A stretch of 64,000 nucleotides of DNA from Acidobacteriota bacterium (GCA_028874215.1 JAPPLF010000022.1:1-64000), one strand, 5' to 3'. Numbered from the stretch's first letter, positions 1 through 8,144 are shown. Program-made: numbers and translations. The notes: generated by a model not told the origin, from the sequence alone.

Positions 1-19
1 CAACTTGGCGACAAAGATT

Positions 20-47
20 GGGCGATTGGAAATCGCCCCTCCTTTTT
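20..47 (+). terminator. Rho-independent terminator
   Basis: An 8-bp perfect stem (GGGCGATT paired with AATCGCCC, loop GGA) is followed by a T-rich run (CTCCTTTTT). The orientation fits a plus-strand transcript entering from left of the window. The T-run ends just before the stop codon of the opposing penicillin-binding protein gene, so two transcripts converge here. Confidence 0.75.
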
Positions 48-48
48 C

Positions 49-2397
49 TTAGAAGGACGGCGCGGGAATGTCCTCTTCGATGATGTTCGGGAGCGGTCTC
101 GGTTTCGGCCTTGGTTGCTCGGACTCCCTGGAATCTCCTTCCCCGGAATCGGCATCATCGGAGTCTCCGTCATCCAGTTCCGCCTCTTCCACCGGTGCAG
201 GAACTGACGCGGCTCGGCGAGCGGCGTAGAGCTCGGTCCCGAAGTTTCCCGAAGGCGTCTTGTCCACGGTGGCCTTCATGAATTCGATCCAGATGGGAAG
301 GGCGAGGGTGCTGCCGTAGACCCTTTCCCCCATCGATACCTTGGTGTCGTGCCCCACCCAGACGCCGGCGGTGAGCAGCTTGCTGAATCCCACGAACCAA
401 CTGTCGGTACAGTCGTTGGTGGTGCCCGTTTTCCCGGCGACCGGAATGGGCAAACTCCGGGCCTTGCGGCCGGTTCCCGTCAGGACTGCGTTTCTCAAAA
501 GATCCACCAACGCTTCGGCGGTTCCCCGTTTGACGACCTCGTCCACGCTGGTCTCGTGCCGCTCCAGAAGGACACCGTTGGCGTCCTCCACCCGGTCGAT
601 GTAGTAGGGGTGGACCCGGACTCCGCCGTTGGGGAAGGCGCTGAAGGCGGACGTGATCTCCTCCAGAGTGACTTCGCCCGCCCCCAGAGCGGTGGGGAGA
701 TAGAGCGGGATATCCCGTTGGATCCCGAACCGGTGCGCTACGTCGACGATTCTCTCGACCCCCATGGCGTTGGCCAGACGAAGGGTGGGGACGTTTCGGG
801 ATTCCGCCAGGGCTTGGCGGATGGGGATGAGGCCTTTGAATTTCTCGTCCGCGTTCACCGGACGGTAGGGGCGCCCCAGACCGTCCAGAAACTCCACCGG
901 TTTGTCCAGCACGGTGTCCTCCGGCGAGTAGCCGCTTTCCACCGCTGCAACGTATGTGAAGGGCTTGAAGACGGAACCGGGTTGCCTCTCCGCCTGGGTG
1001 GCTCGATTGAACTTGCTGTATCGAAAGTCGAATCCTCCGACCATGGCTCGAATGGCGCCGGTTTCGCTCTCGATGGCCATCAACGCGCCTTGGACCTGGG
1101 GAATGCGGTCCAGCATGACTTCGACGGTCCGTTCCTCACGATTGATGCTCTCGAGGGTGAAGACACAAACGTCACCCGCCTTGAGGACGCGGTCCAGCCG
1201 CTCCCTTCCGGTCCATTCCACGTGGCCGGGCCGAACCGTGGCCCGGTAGCTGCCGACCTTCACTTCCGCAGAGCGCTGGCCCGACCGAAGAACGAGGCCA
1301 TGAACCATCTGGCCGGGGGAGAAAATCGTATTCCAGTCGGTACGCCAGTACCCTTCCAGCTCCTTGCCGGCCTCGAGGATGTTCTCTTTGGCGCCGCGCC
1401 ATCTCGGCCGCTTCTTGTCGAAGGCCTTCAATCCGTCGCGAAGCGCTTTTTCGGCCGCCGTCTGAAACTCGTAGTCCAGCGTGGTGTAGATCTTCAGGCC
1501 CCGCCTGTGGATTTCTCCGCCCGGGTACCGTTTCTCCAGATACTGGCGCACCCATTCCACGAAATAGGGAGCCGACGCCTGTTGCCGGGTCCATGTCTTC
1601 AGGGCCAAGGGCTCCTGAAGCTCGGTTCGCAGAGTCCCCGCATCGATGAAACCTTCCTCGTAGGCCCGTTCCAGGACCCAGTTGCGCCGGTTGACGGCCG
1701 CTTCAGGATGGTTGATCGGAGAATACTTGGCGGGGTTCGGAAACAGTCCCACCAGCAGGGCCGCTTCGTGCCACTCCAGCGCGTCCATGGTTTTCTGGAA
1801 GTAGAACTCGGAGGCGGCCGCCAGCCCGTGTCTGCCGTGTCCCAGGTACAACTGGTTGACGTAGCGGGTGAAGATCTGCTCCTTGGACATGGTGCGCTCG
1901 ATCTGGATGGCGAAGATCATGTCCTGAATCTTGCGCTTGATGGTCACCTCGGGACTGGTCAGCAGCAGTTTGCTCAACTGCATGGTGATGGTGGAGGCGC
2001 CTTTTCGTTCTCCGTAGGCGATATTCCGGAAGACGGTGTAGATGAGCCGGCGGAAGTCGATGCCGGCGTGCTGGAAGAAGTCCGAGTCTTCGGCCGCCAG
2101 AATCGAATTCTTCACCGTATCCGGAATCTTGTCGTAGGTGACGACCTGCCTCTTCTCCTTCGCGAAGATGCCCAGAATCCGGCCGTCCGACGAATAGACC
2201 TCCGAGATGACGTCCGGGCTGGTCTGCTGCAGTTCCCAGACCTGTGGCAGTTCGAATCCCCAGGTCAGAACCAGGCCGGTGAGGGATCCGGTCACCGCCG
2301 CGGCGATGATCAGGACGGCGCAGGTGGCCCAGACCAGAAAGCGGCGCCGGCGGGGGGACGGTTTCTTGCGGGAGGCGGGTCTTCTTCGAGGGGGCAC
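49..2397 (-). CDS. mrcA: Class A penicillin-binding protein 1A (glycosyltransferase/transpeptidase)
   Basis: Bifunctional peptidoglycan synthase of 782 aa acting at the outer face of the inner membrane. A basic cytoplasmic tail (about residues 1-20) precedes one membrane anchor (about 21-47). The GT51 domain follows, with the catalytic Glu in AAEDSDFF (E103) and the STITMQLSK motif. An OB-like insert comes next. The transpeptidase domain has SVFK (SxxK), SRN (SxN) and KTGTT motifs. The C-terminus is an acidic then proline-rich low-complexity tail. The start codon is GTG; TAGAAT lies about 8 nt upstream of it, so a very short leader is possible. Length and motifs are normal for the family. The gene stands alone, with a decayed restriction locus upstream. 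Confidence 0.95.
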   Translation of the reverse strand: MPPRRRPASRKKPSPRRRRFLVWATCAVLIIAAAVTGSLTGLVLTWGFELPQVWELQQTSPDVISEVYSSDGRILGIFAKEKRQVVTYDKIPDTVKNSILAAEDSDFFQHAGIDFRRLIYTVFRNIAYGERKGASTITMQLSKLLLTSPEVTIKRKIQDMIFAIQIERTMSKEQIFTRYVNQLYLGHGRHGLAAASEFYFQKTMDALEWHEAALLVGLFPNPAKYSPINHPEAAVNRRNWVLERAYEEGFIDAGTLRTELQEPLALKTWTRQQASAPYFVEWVRQYLEKRYPGGEIHRRGLKIYTTLDYEFQTAAEKALRDGLKAFDKKRPRWRGAKENILEAGKELEGYWRTDWNTIFSPGQMVHGLVLRSGQRSAEVKVGSYRATVRPGHVEWTGRERLDRVLKAGDVCVFTLESINREERTVEVMLDRIPQVQGALMAIESETGAIRAMVGGFDFRYSKFNRATQAERQPGSVFKPFTYVAAVESGYSPEDTVLDKPVEFLDGLGRPYRPVNADEKFKGLIPIRQALAESRNVPTLRLANAMGVERIVDVAHRFGIQRDIPLYLPTALGAGEVTLEEITSAFSAFPNGGVRVHPYYIDRVEDANGVLLERHETSVDEVVKRGTAEALVDLLRNAVLTGTGRKARSLPIPVAGKTGTTNDCTDSWFVGFSKLLTAGVWVGHDTKVSMGERVYGSTLALPIWIEFMKATVDKTPSGNFGTELYAARRAASVPAPVEEAELDDGDSDDADSGEGDSRESEQPRPKPRPLPNIIEEDIPAPSF

Positions 2398-2564
2398 CGT
2401 TGCATTCTACACGACTTGCCCTGTCAGTATTTGGGCGGACAGGTCGTCCGGGATTCCGGTGGGATCGAGTTGACGGACTCCTGATCCACAACTTTCCAAC
2501 AGCCGGCCCACAGCCTCTCAACAGCATTCCGACAGCAGTTCCACAGGTGTTTTTCAGACAAGTC

Positions 2565-2866
2565 TCACTCCGAGCCGAACCGGGTGGCGACGTACTTCCC
2601 GGCATCCTTCTCGCTCAGCCGCACCGTGCCGGGGCCGCTCCGGACGTAGAGATCGCCCTTCGCGGATTTTTCCAGACCCTTCCACCGTAGGTAGACTGCC
2701 TCTGGACTTCGCTGGCAACTCACGAGACAGACGGTCTTCCCCTCCACAATCTGCGTCTTGGGATCGATGCAGGTGCCGGCGCGGTCGCCGAGTCCGTTTC
2801 GCACGACCTGGGCCAGGTGCAACATGAACTTGTCGTCGGTTTCCAGACGGTCGTGGGCGATGCCGA
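2565..2866 (-). pseudogene. AlbA_2 (Schlafen-type) DNA-binding domain protein, C-terminal fragment
   Basis: The reading frame encodes a stretch that includes NGLGDRAGTCIDPKTQ, VCLVSCQRSPEAVYLRWKG and DLYVRSGPGT. This is the C-terminal part of the AlbA_2 / putative DNA-binding domain family often found in restriction and defence loci. The coding sense continues upstream of the first available ATG (VIGIAHDRLETDDKF) straight into the end of the hsdR fragment. The 5' portion has therefore been lost by a deletion whose junction lies near 2867-2872. No start codon or ribosome-binding site is present at the break, so I call it a remnant. Confidence 0.6.
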
Positions 2867-3613
2867 TTACCTTTGAATCCGTAAGGACTCCATGTCGATG
2901 GCCTCCCGGATCTCGAGAGGCAGCGCTTCCCGGGCGATCGACAGCAGCTTCCGGAGGTGCCGGGCGAAGACGTAGAGCTTCTCCAGGTCGGTGTCGGCGA
3001 ACGTCAGCACCTGGGAGAGGAAGGCGTAGAGGCGCGCGTAGTCGGTGAGCTGGCCGCGGAATTCGCGTCCCTCGTCCGGCACCAGATCGGCGAAGCGCTG
3101 CCGCGCCGGTTCCAGCGCCGCGTAGAGTTTGTCCTGGCCCGCATTCGGATCGAAAAACGCTCGCGCGAAGGTTTCGACGTCGCCTTCGGCGAACACGCCG
3201 AAGGCGAGCAGCCTGCCCTGAACCTCGTAGAGGAGGTTGGGATCGGTCCCCTCCGAGAGGAGAGTGGTCTCGTAGTAAGGATCGAAGGCCTTCTTGATCT
3301 CCTCCGCTTCGTTGGCGAAGTCGAGCACCATCGTTCCCCGCTTGCCGGCGTGGGTCCGATTCAGGCGGGACAGCGTCTGGACCGCGTTCACGCCGCCCAG
3401 CTTCTTGTCCACGTACAAGGTGTGAAGCAGCGGCTGGTCGAAGCCGGTCTGGAACTTGTTGGCGACCACCAGGAAGAGGTACTCGGGATTCTCGAAAGAC
3501 TCCCAGTGCGCTGGGATTTCACCCACCCACTCGACGCCGGAATACCTATACTTCGGGTACGGAAGGAATCGGCGTTGTTGACGCTTGGTGATCCGTTCGT
3601 TTGCTTCGGTCAC
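2867..3613 (-). pseudogene. Chimeric remnant of type I restriction genes (hsdS N-terminus fused to hsdR C-terminal part)
   Basis: Residues 1-38 (FLPYPKYRYSGVEWVGEIPAHW) match the classic opening of a type I specificity subunit HsdS. From residue 39 the frame changes family without a stop. It becomes the late helicase/C-terminal region of HsdR (LFLVVANKFQTGFDQPLLHT, LSRLNRTHAGKRGTMVLDFAN, ADTDLEKLYVFARHLRKLL). It ends at MESLRIQR, where intact HsdR proteins normally continue. About two thirds of hsdR and nearly all of hsdS are missing. The in-frame join could still be translated (248 aa), but neither parent activity could survive: there are no Walker motifs, no nuclease and no target-recognition domains. 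Confidence 0.75.
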
Positions 3614-3619
3614 GGTTTC

Positions 3620-4561
3620 TTAACTTCCCGTCCGAGCCTGAATCTTTGAGCGCCACGGCCCGCCGCCAGGCCACGTGGCGACGAAACGGTCTCCATGTGC
3701 CAGGGCACGCCACGGCGGTGCTAAGAAAAGTATGACGAGTTCACCGATAGCGCCGAAGTCCATGGGAGCCGACAGGCGGCCGCGCTTGGTCAGATAGGCG
3801 CGCCAGCGGTCGCCCCGCGCGAGGTCGGTATAGAAACCCCTGGTCAGAGAGAGCGGTACATCGTCGGTCGGTGAACTACGGTTTTGGAAAGTCGCGACAA
3901 GGGCCTGCACGAGTCGCACGCCGTCGAAGCGGAAGCACCGGGCCAATTCGTACAGGTCGAAGAAATCCTTGTACCGGCTCGTCTGCGCACCGTGCACGAC
4001 CGTGGCATGGAATTTTTCGGATACGACCGCTTCCTTGGGGTACGCGCGAACGCGGTGCTTGGCGGTGCCGAGCAGCGTCGGGAATTCGGCATCCGCCGGC
4101 GGTGGTTGAATTGAATCGCCGACGCCGATGTCCACCTGCACAGTGATGCGGGCTCGGCCGACGGTCGCCGGGAAACGGTAGCGGGTGCCGCCCTGGTCCG
4201 TTGTGCCGCGGATTGTGCTGCTGCTGATTTGGTCGGCGTGGAAGATGACGCCGTCGTCGTCGACGCCGGTCCGGCAAACTTGCTGCAATGCCGTCACCAA
4301 GTCGTCGGTTTCCGTGTCGCCATAGGCGGCGAAGTCAATGTCCCGGGTCTGCCGGTGGAGCGACTCGTTCCAGACGGCGAAGAGCATGGCCCCCTTCAGA
4401 ACGAAGTGATCACGGTAGGGCGAATGGCTGAGACGGAAAAGGAATCGTTCGACCACATATCTCCAGAGAAGAAACTGAAAATCCTCGCCAGTCTCGCGGC
4501 TGCGAGCGAGCAGCCGGTCGCGGACGGACGCCGCGACGTTCTTGAGTGGACGTGTCCTCAC
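3620..4561 (-). CDS. AbiEii-family nucleotidyltransferase toxin
   Basis: 313 aa, type IV toxin-antitoxin / abortive infection toxin of the AbiEii (DUF1814) nucleotidyltransferase family, a cytoplasmic enzyme. Visible motifs are FVLKGAMLF (residues 53-61), the nucleotidyltransferase acid motif RQTRDIDF (D74, D76), SEKFHA, and RYKDFFDL with the conserved K-D-x-x-D arrangement. The start is GTG at 4561, overlapping the AbiEi stop as GTGA, so the pair is translationally coupled. The C-terminal 60 residues are less family-like and end seven bases before the hsdS' remnant. That tail may have been altered by the junction. All catalytic motifs are present, so I treat it as potentially active. Confidence 0.85.
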   Translation of the reverse strand: MRTRPLKNVAASVRDRLLARSRETGEDFQFLLWRYVVERFLFRLSHSPYRDHFVLKGAMLFAVWNESLHRQTRDIDFAAYGDTETDDLVTALQQVCRTGVDDDGVIFHADQISSSTIRGTTDQGGTRYRFPATVGRARITVQVDIGVGDSIQPPPADAEFPTLLGTAKHRVRAYPKEAVVSEKFHATVVHGAQTSRYKDFFDLYELARCFRFDGVRLVQALVATFQNRSSPTDDVPLSLTRGFYTDLARGDRWRAYLTKRGRLSAPMDFGAIGELVILFLAPPWRALAHGDRFVATWPGGGPWRSKIQARTGS

Positions 4562-5160
4562 GACAGAACCGCTTCCATGTAGGGCTGCAGGACCGTGCGT
4601 GCCCGGCAGACGCTGGCTGCACGCATGATCTCATCCACGGTGGCGAGCCGTTGGCGCAGGACATCCCGGAGCGCTTCCAGAGCGGTGTCGAGGCCAAATT
4701 TGTTGCGGTACCGGAAGCAGTCCACGACCGTCCGGGCCGGCGATGTGATGGCAACAGGCACGCCGAGCATCCGGCGGCTAACGACCCCGTATGTGAGCAT
4801 CGCCTTCGAGAACCAGACCACGCGAACCTGCGTCGGCACTCGGGCGGGCCGGCGCGCCTTGCGGTTGATCGCTATCCAGACTTCGTGAGGGGATTCGGTT
4901 CCGATCTCGTATACTCGTAGCGCGGTCATCAGGCAGACGATCGCGTGCGGCACCGCAGCCGCCACCATGGCGACCGTTTCCAACTCCGTCGGCTCGACCT
5001 CGGCCAGCCGGTAAAGGCCGCCGCCGAGGTTCTCAACGGCGCCGGCCGCAACGAGTCCGCGGAGGCGACGGTACGGGACACCGAGCGCTTCGATGTCTCG
5101 CGGCCGGAAGAAGGCTCCAATGCCGGCTGCTTCGAGCGCGGTCACAGTGAGTTCAGGCAT
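4558..5160 (-). CDS. AbiEi-family antitoxin/transcriptional regulator
   Basis: 200 aa, antitoxin partner of AbiEii. An N-terminal winged-helix domain (about residues 1-60, with RPRDIEALGVPYRRLRGLVAAGAVENLGGGLYRL) is followed by the AbiEi C-terminal domain containing TSPARTVVDCFRYRNKFG. AbiEi proteins are known to bind promoter inverted repeats and repress their own operon. I chose ATG at 5160 because a TTG further upstream (5196) lies inside the inverted repeat and the promoter. Translation ends in a GTGA overlap with the toxin gene. It seems intact and is the best preserved unit of this island. Confidence 0.85.
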   Translation of the reverse strand: MPELTVTALEAAGIGAFFRPRDIEALGVPYRRLRGLVAAGAVENLGGGLYRLAEVEPTELETVAMVAAAVPHAIVCLMTALRVYEIGTESPHEVWIAINRKARRPARVPTQVRVVWFSKAMLTYGVVSRRMLGVPVAITSPARTVVDCFRYRNKFGLDTALEALRDVLRQRLATVDEIMRAASVCRARTVLQPYMEAVLS

Positions 5161-5166
5161 GAGTGA

Positions 5167-5204
5167 ATCGTAACAAATGTCGGCACATACAAGCAAGTGC
5201 CGAC
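5167..5204 (-). promoter_or_regulatory. Promoter and inverted-repeat operator of abiEi-abiEii
   Basis: Read on the minus strand, an 8-bp perfect inverted repeat GTCGGCAC...GTGCCGAC (5197-5204 and 5179-5186, 10-bp spacer) surrounds a possible -35 TTGCTT (5191-5196). The spacing is 18 bp to a possible -10 TACGAT (5167-5172). ATG of abiEi follows at 5160. AbiEi antitoxins are known to autoregulate by binding paired repeats, which this arrangement fits. Confidence 0.6.
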
Positions 5205-5256
5205 GTTTATTTCTTGCTTCGATCAGGCCCGCGAAGCCGTCACCCCGCCGTCCCCT

Positions 5257-5499
5257 TCAGTGAGGCGCCATCAAACGGCGGAACCCGTTCGGGTTGAAGA
5301 GCAGTTGGCGGTACTCCCGAACTCCGAAGTCCAACAACTCCCTCGGGCAGCTCCCATGTTCGGGGAACGCGGACAGCGATTGGAAGGCCTGTCCGATCCG
5401 TTTGAGAACATGTTCCGTTCTCCCTGGCGTGTCCTGACGGGAGAAGAAGTCGACGATCTCTACCAAGTCGTCTGCGGCGCCATCGGTCAACTGCGCCAT
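5257..5499 (-). pseudogene. ParE/RelE-family toxin, C-terminally truncated
   Basis: 80 codons starting MAQLTDGAADDLVEIVDFF, four bases after the Phd stop. The N-terminal two thirds of a ParE/RelE plasmid-stabilisation toxin are clear (helical hairpin, then GSCPRELLDFGVREYRQLLFNP). The family then needs two more beta strands carrying the R-V-I-Y-R type sequence. Here the frame goes to NGFRRLMAPH and stops. I could not find the missing strands in the other frames just downstream, so this looks like a truncation rather than a single frameshift. It is probably inactive. Confidence 0.65.
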
Positions 5500-5503
5500 G
5501 GCG

Positions 5504-5779
5504 TCAATCGGCCTGTTGCCGTTCCCGAAGCCGCGCAATGACCCGTTCGGCCGGCTGCACCTGCCCAGCTTCAATCTGAAGTTTGCCAAGCGCAAGCATC
5601 TTGAGCAGGGCGACGCTCGACTGCATTCGCTCGTAGCTGTCGATGTCTTGCACAACCGCCTTGGCTTCGCCGTTCTGAGTGACGATCAGAGGGTCCGACG
5701 GGTCCTTGAGCGTGCGGGTCCCCTCGGATGCGTGGGCTTTCAGGTATCTGATCGGCTTGATTCGGTCTGACAGAGACAT
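5504..5779 (-). CDS. Phd/YefM-family antitoxin
   Basis: 91 aa, type II antitoxin and autorepressor. The N-terminal Phd fold is visible in SDRIKPIRYLKAHASEGTRT, PLIVTQNGEAKAVVQDIDSYER. A C-terminal helix would wrap the ParE toxin. Its natural partner directly downstream is truncated, so the antitoxin may be an orphan. The ribosome-binding site (GCGAGG) of this gene is formed by the last codons of a 22-codon vapC stub; a deletion has fused two toxin-antitoxin operons exactly at this point. Confidence 0.8.
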   Translation of the reverse strand: MSLSDRIKPIRYLKAHASEGTRTLKDPSDPLIVTQNGEAKAVVQDIDSYERMQSSVALLKMLALGKLQIEAGQVQPAERVIARLRERQQAD

Positions 5780-5782
5780 GGT

Positions 5783-5851
5783 CTACCTCGCGTTGATGAC
5801 CATTGTGTATTCCATGTACACGTTGGCGTCCACGAACAACGAGTCACGCAC
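5783..5851 (-). pseudogene. VapC PIN-domain toxin, 22-codon N-terminal stub
   Basis: A GTG start at 5851 with GAGGAG just upstream opens a frame reading RDSLFVDANVYMEYTMVINAR then stop. The LFVDAN(V) segment is the first strand and first catalytic Asp of PIN-domain nucleases. The rest of the domain (about 110 residues and three further acidic residues) is absent. It follows the ribbon-helix-helix antitoxin at the spacing expected of a vapBC operon. It is too short to be recognised except by context and the start-proximal motif. Confidence 0.5.
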
Positions 5852-5856
5852 GCTCC

Positions 5857-6162
5857 TCAATTGTCCTCGTGACTTTCCGGACCTTCGGTAGTGTGGAGAC
5901 AGTCGGCAACCCGGCCGACCTTCAGCCGACTGTACTGGCGCTCCCACTCCGGCAGCGATTCCGGTGCTGGGACCGTCGCTGACGTGTACAGCCTGTCGAT
6001 GGCCTCGAGCCGGCGTTGCCGCGCCTCCGGCAGAACGCAATACTGCTCGACGGCCTCCCGAACGACTGCGGCCAACTTCCTCCCTTCGCGTCGTGCAATC
6101 CGCGACACTGACGCGTACGATCTCGCATCAAGCGTCACTTGGATTCGCCGCGCATCACCCAT
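5857..6162 (-). CDS. Ribbon-helix-helix antitoxin (VapB/CopG type), toxin lost
   Basis: 101 aa. The first 45 residues (RRIQVTLDARSYASVSRIARREGRKLAAVVREAVEQY) form a ribbon-helix-helix DNA-binding domain. The remainder is a charged, toxin-binding tail. The partner vapC downstream survives only as a stub, so this is an orphan antitoxin. The start is ATG 6162, with an inverted repeat 20 bp upstream that is a likely self-operator. The sequence upstream of that operator is the broken end of hsdM. Confidence 0.75.
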   Translation of the reverse strand: MGDARRIQVTLDARSYASVSRIARREGRKLAAVVREAVEQYCVLPEARQRRLEAIDRLYTSATVPAPESLPEWERQYSRLKVGRVADCLHTTEGPESHEDN

Positions 6163-6179
6163 GGTGCGTGATCCTGCAG

Positions 6180-6623
6180 CTACACACGGTGTGTGTCAGG
6201 ATGATCGTGCCGTTCAACTTGTGTCAAAGCGTGGGTGTCAACTACGTCGAGCTTGGAGATGGTGTTGTCGAAGTCGAACTTTTCCAGCACCTCGCGCATG
6301 TTGGGGCTGAACCCGGCGATGTAGTTGCGCAGGTTCTGCGCGATGTGGGGCGCGTCGGCGAGCAGCTTCTCGAAGTCGTAGCGGGAGGTGTTGTAAAAGC
6401 CGAATCCGGAGGCGCGTTGAAGCAGGTTATCGAGGTTTTCGAGTTTGCCGCGGAATCTGGCTTGGACCTCCAGCACCTTCGGCTTGGTGGGGGCCAGCAC
6501 GCAGTCGAGCCGGCGAAGCACCGTGAGCGGGAGGATCACGTCCTGGTACTTGCCGCGCTTGAAGGTGTCGCGGATCAGATCCGCCACGCCCCAGATGAAG
6601 CTGGTGATCTCGCTGTGGTTCAT
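6180..6623 (-). pseudogene. hsdM N-terminal fragment (type I DNA methyltransferase subunit)
   Basis: Starting at ATG 6623 (MNHSEITSFIWGVADLIRDTF) the frame matches the N-terminal helical domain of HsdM, including YQDVILPLTVLRRLD and EVLEKFDFDNTISKLD. Homology stops abruptly after about 122 residues near 6255. The last 25 codons are unrelated and end at an operator for the antitoxin gene. The whole methyltransferase catalytic domain (NPPY and SAM motifs) is missing. Together with the hsdS'::hsdR' piece it marks the two ends of a former type I operon. Confidence 0.75.
6182..6194 (-). promoter_or_regulatory. Inverted repeat, probable antitoxin operator
   Basis: ACACAC-G-GTGTGT forms a 13-bp inverted repeat 20 bases upstream of the ribbon-helix-helix antitoxin start. 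Antitoxins of that fold typically bind such short palindromes. I saw no convincing -35/-10 pair around it. Confidence 0.4.
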
Positions 6624-6743
6624 GCCGGGTCCGTTGAATGTAGCAGATTGCCCGACTCGGATATCGAACGTTGAACGGGGAATCTGCTCGACCACGCCCC
6701 TGGACCTCCATGAGTAATTCCAAGGCCGGAGATCCGCCGCGCC

Positions 6744-6772
6744 TTGTCAACACGGTCCGGGATTCGTATGTT
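6744..6772 (+). promoter_or_regulatory. Sigma70-like promoter of the sialidase gene
   Basis: TTGTCA (6744-6749), 17-bp spacer, TATGTT (6767-6772): five of six and four of six matches to consensus with ideal spacing. The start codon at 6833 leaves an untranslated leader of roughly 55 nt that ends with a good GGAGG ribosome site. Confidence 0.5.
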
Positions 6773-6832
6773 CGGCGACGGGTTTTTCGATACGGCCTCC
6801 GGGCGAATATTCAAGAAGAGATGGAGGATCCC

Positions 6833-8008
6833 ATGACTTGGAGAAACATTGTCGCGGCAGGCGTGCTGTCGGTGGGGGCCATGGCCTGCGCAGCCCCTGA
6901 CGAATCGGGTTCGGCCAGTGAGGGTGCGAACCAAGCGGAGCAACCCCGACACGTCAAGGTCTACTTCGAGAAGGGCATGTTCGGCGGCTGGCCGGCCAAC
7001 CATGGGATCTGGATCTGGGGTGAGGAGATCCTCGTCGGATTCGGCATGGGCCATTACAAGGATCACGGTCTGCGGCACCACATCGACCGCGAGAAACCGG
7101 AAATCCCCATGCTGGCCAGGAGCCTGGACGGCGGCGAGACCTGGGCGTTGGAGGACCCGACGGCCAAGGGGTACCTGATCACCGAGGGCGGTTATCTGCA
7201 CGGGGTCACGCGGCCGGGATTGACGATTCCTCCCATGCTTGAGAGCGAAGGGGGCATCGATTTTACCCACCCCGACTTCGCCCTGACGGTCCGCACCAAC
7301 AGCATTCACGCCGGAATCGGCCGGGTGTTCCACTCCGATGACCGGGGGCGTTCCTGGAAGGGTCCGTTCCGGCTGCCCAGCTTCGACACGCCCGGAATCG
7401 CACCGCGGACCGACTACATCGTCGACGACAAGGACACGTGTACCCTGTTCATCACGGCGGCGAAGCCGAACGGACTGGAGGGCCGCCCCCTCTGCGTCCG
7501 CACCACGGACGGCGGCAAGACGTGGAAGTTCCTCTCCTGGATCGCCCCGGAACAGGGGGAGGGGTTTTCCATCATGCCTGCCTCCGTGCGGCTCAGCGAC
7601 TCGGACATCCTGGCGACGGTCCGCGATCACGAAGGACCTCGGCGCTGGATCGCCACCTACCTGTCCACCGACAACGGTTCGTCGTGGGAATACCTCAATG
7701 ACGCAGTGCCCGACGCGGGAATCGGAAATCCGCCGGCCATGATCCGGTTGCGGGACGGACGCCTCTGCCTGCTCTACGGCTACCGGGCCGAGCCCTACAG
7801 CATTCGCGCGGTGCTCAGCAGCGACGGCGGCCGGACCTGGGGCGACCACATCACGCTCCGGGACGACGGCGCCAGCCGCGACATCGGCTACGTCCGGGCC
7901 GTCGAGAGACCGGACGGCAAGGTGGTCGCGGTCTACTACTTCACCGACGAGGCCTCCGGCCCCGAACGCTACATTGGAGCCACCATCTGGAGCCCGCCGC
8001 CGGAGTAG
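6833..8008 (+). CDS. Secreted sialidase/neuraminidase-fold (BNR repeat) protein
   Basis: 391 aa, six-bladed propeller of the exo-alpha-sialidase superfamily. At least five Asp-box repeats are visible: SLDGGETW, SDDRGRSW, TTDGGKTW, STDNGSSW and SSDGGRTW. The N-terminus (MTWRNIVAAGVLSVGAMACAAP) is a signal peptide with a weak lipobox at Cys20, so it may be a lipoprotein. ATG 6833 is preceded by GGAGG at the right distance, which decides it over earlier in-frame codons. Asp-box proteins include sialidases but also many other glycan-active or non-enzymatic proteins, so the substrate cannot be named. It is monocistronic and borders the defence island. Confidence 0.85.
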   Translation: MTWRNIVAAGVLSVGAMACAAPDESGSASEGANQAEQPRHVKVYFEKGMFGGWPANHGIWIWGEEILVGFGMGHYKDHGLRHHIDREKPEIPMLARSLDGGETWALEDPTAKGYLITEGGYLHGVTRPGLTIPPMLESEGGIDFTHPDFALTVRTNSIHAGIGRVFHSDDRGRSWKGPFRLPSFDTPGIAPRTDYIVDDKDTCTLFITAAKPNGLEGRPLCVRTTDGGKTWKFLSWIAPEQGEGFSIMPASVRLSDSDILATVRDHEGPRRWIATYLSTDNGSSWEYLNDAVPDAGIGNPPAMIRLRDGRLCLLYGYRAEPYSIRAVLSSDGGRTWGDHITLRDDGASRDIGYVRAVERPDGKVVAVYYFTDEASGPERYIGATIWSPPPE

Positions 8009-8144
8009 CCTACAGTTGTCGTCAACAGTCAATAGTCGTTGAAAACGTGGGACTTCGCGCGCCGTCCTGCCGTTGCGGCGATGCCAACCAAGCCGCTAAG
8101 GTCGTCTCAACCTGTCGAATCATCACGGTGGAAGGAGTCCGTCA

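Noticed and set aside
349-2484. A long open frame (711 codons) on the plus strand opposite the penicillin-binding protein gene
   Set aside because: It mirrors the real gene's codon bias (high GC third position), has no family resemblance, and has no ribosome site.
6620-8032. A 470-codon frame on the minus strand opposite the sialidase gene
   Set aside because: Antisense artefact of GC-rich coding DNA; protein is Arg/Asp/Val-rich with no recognisable domain.
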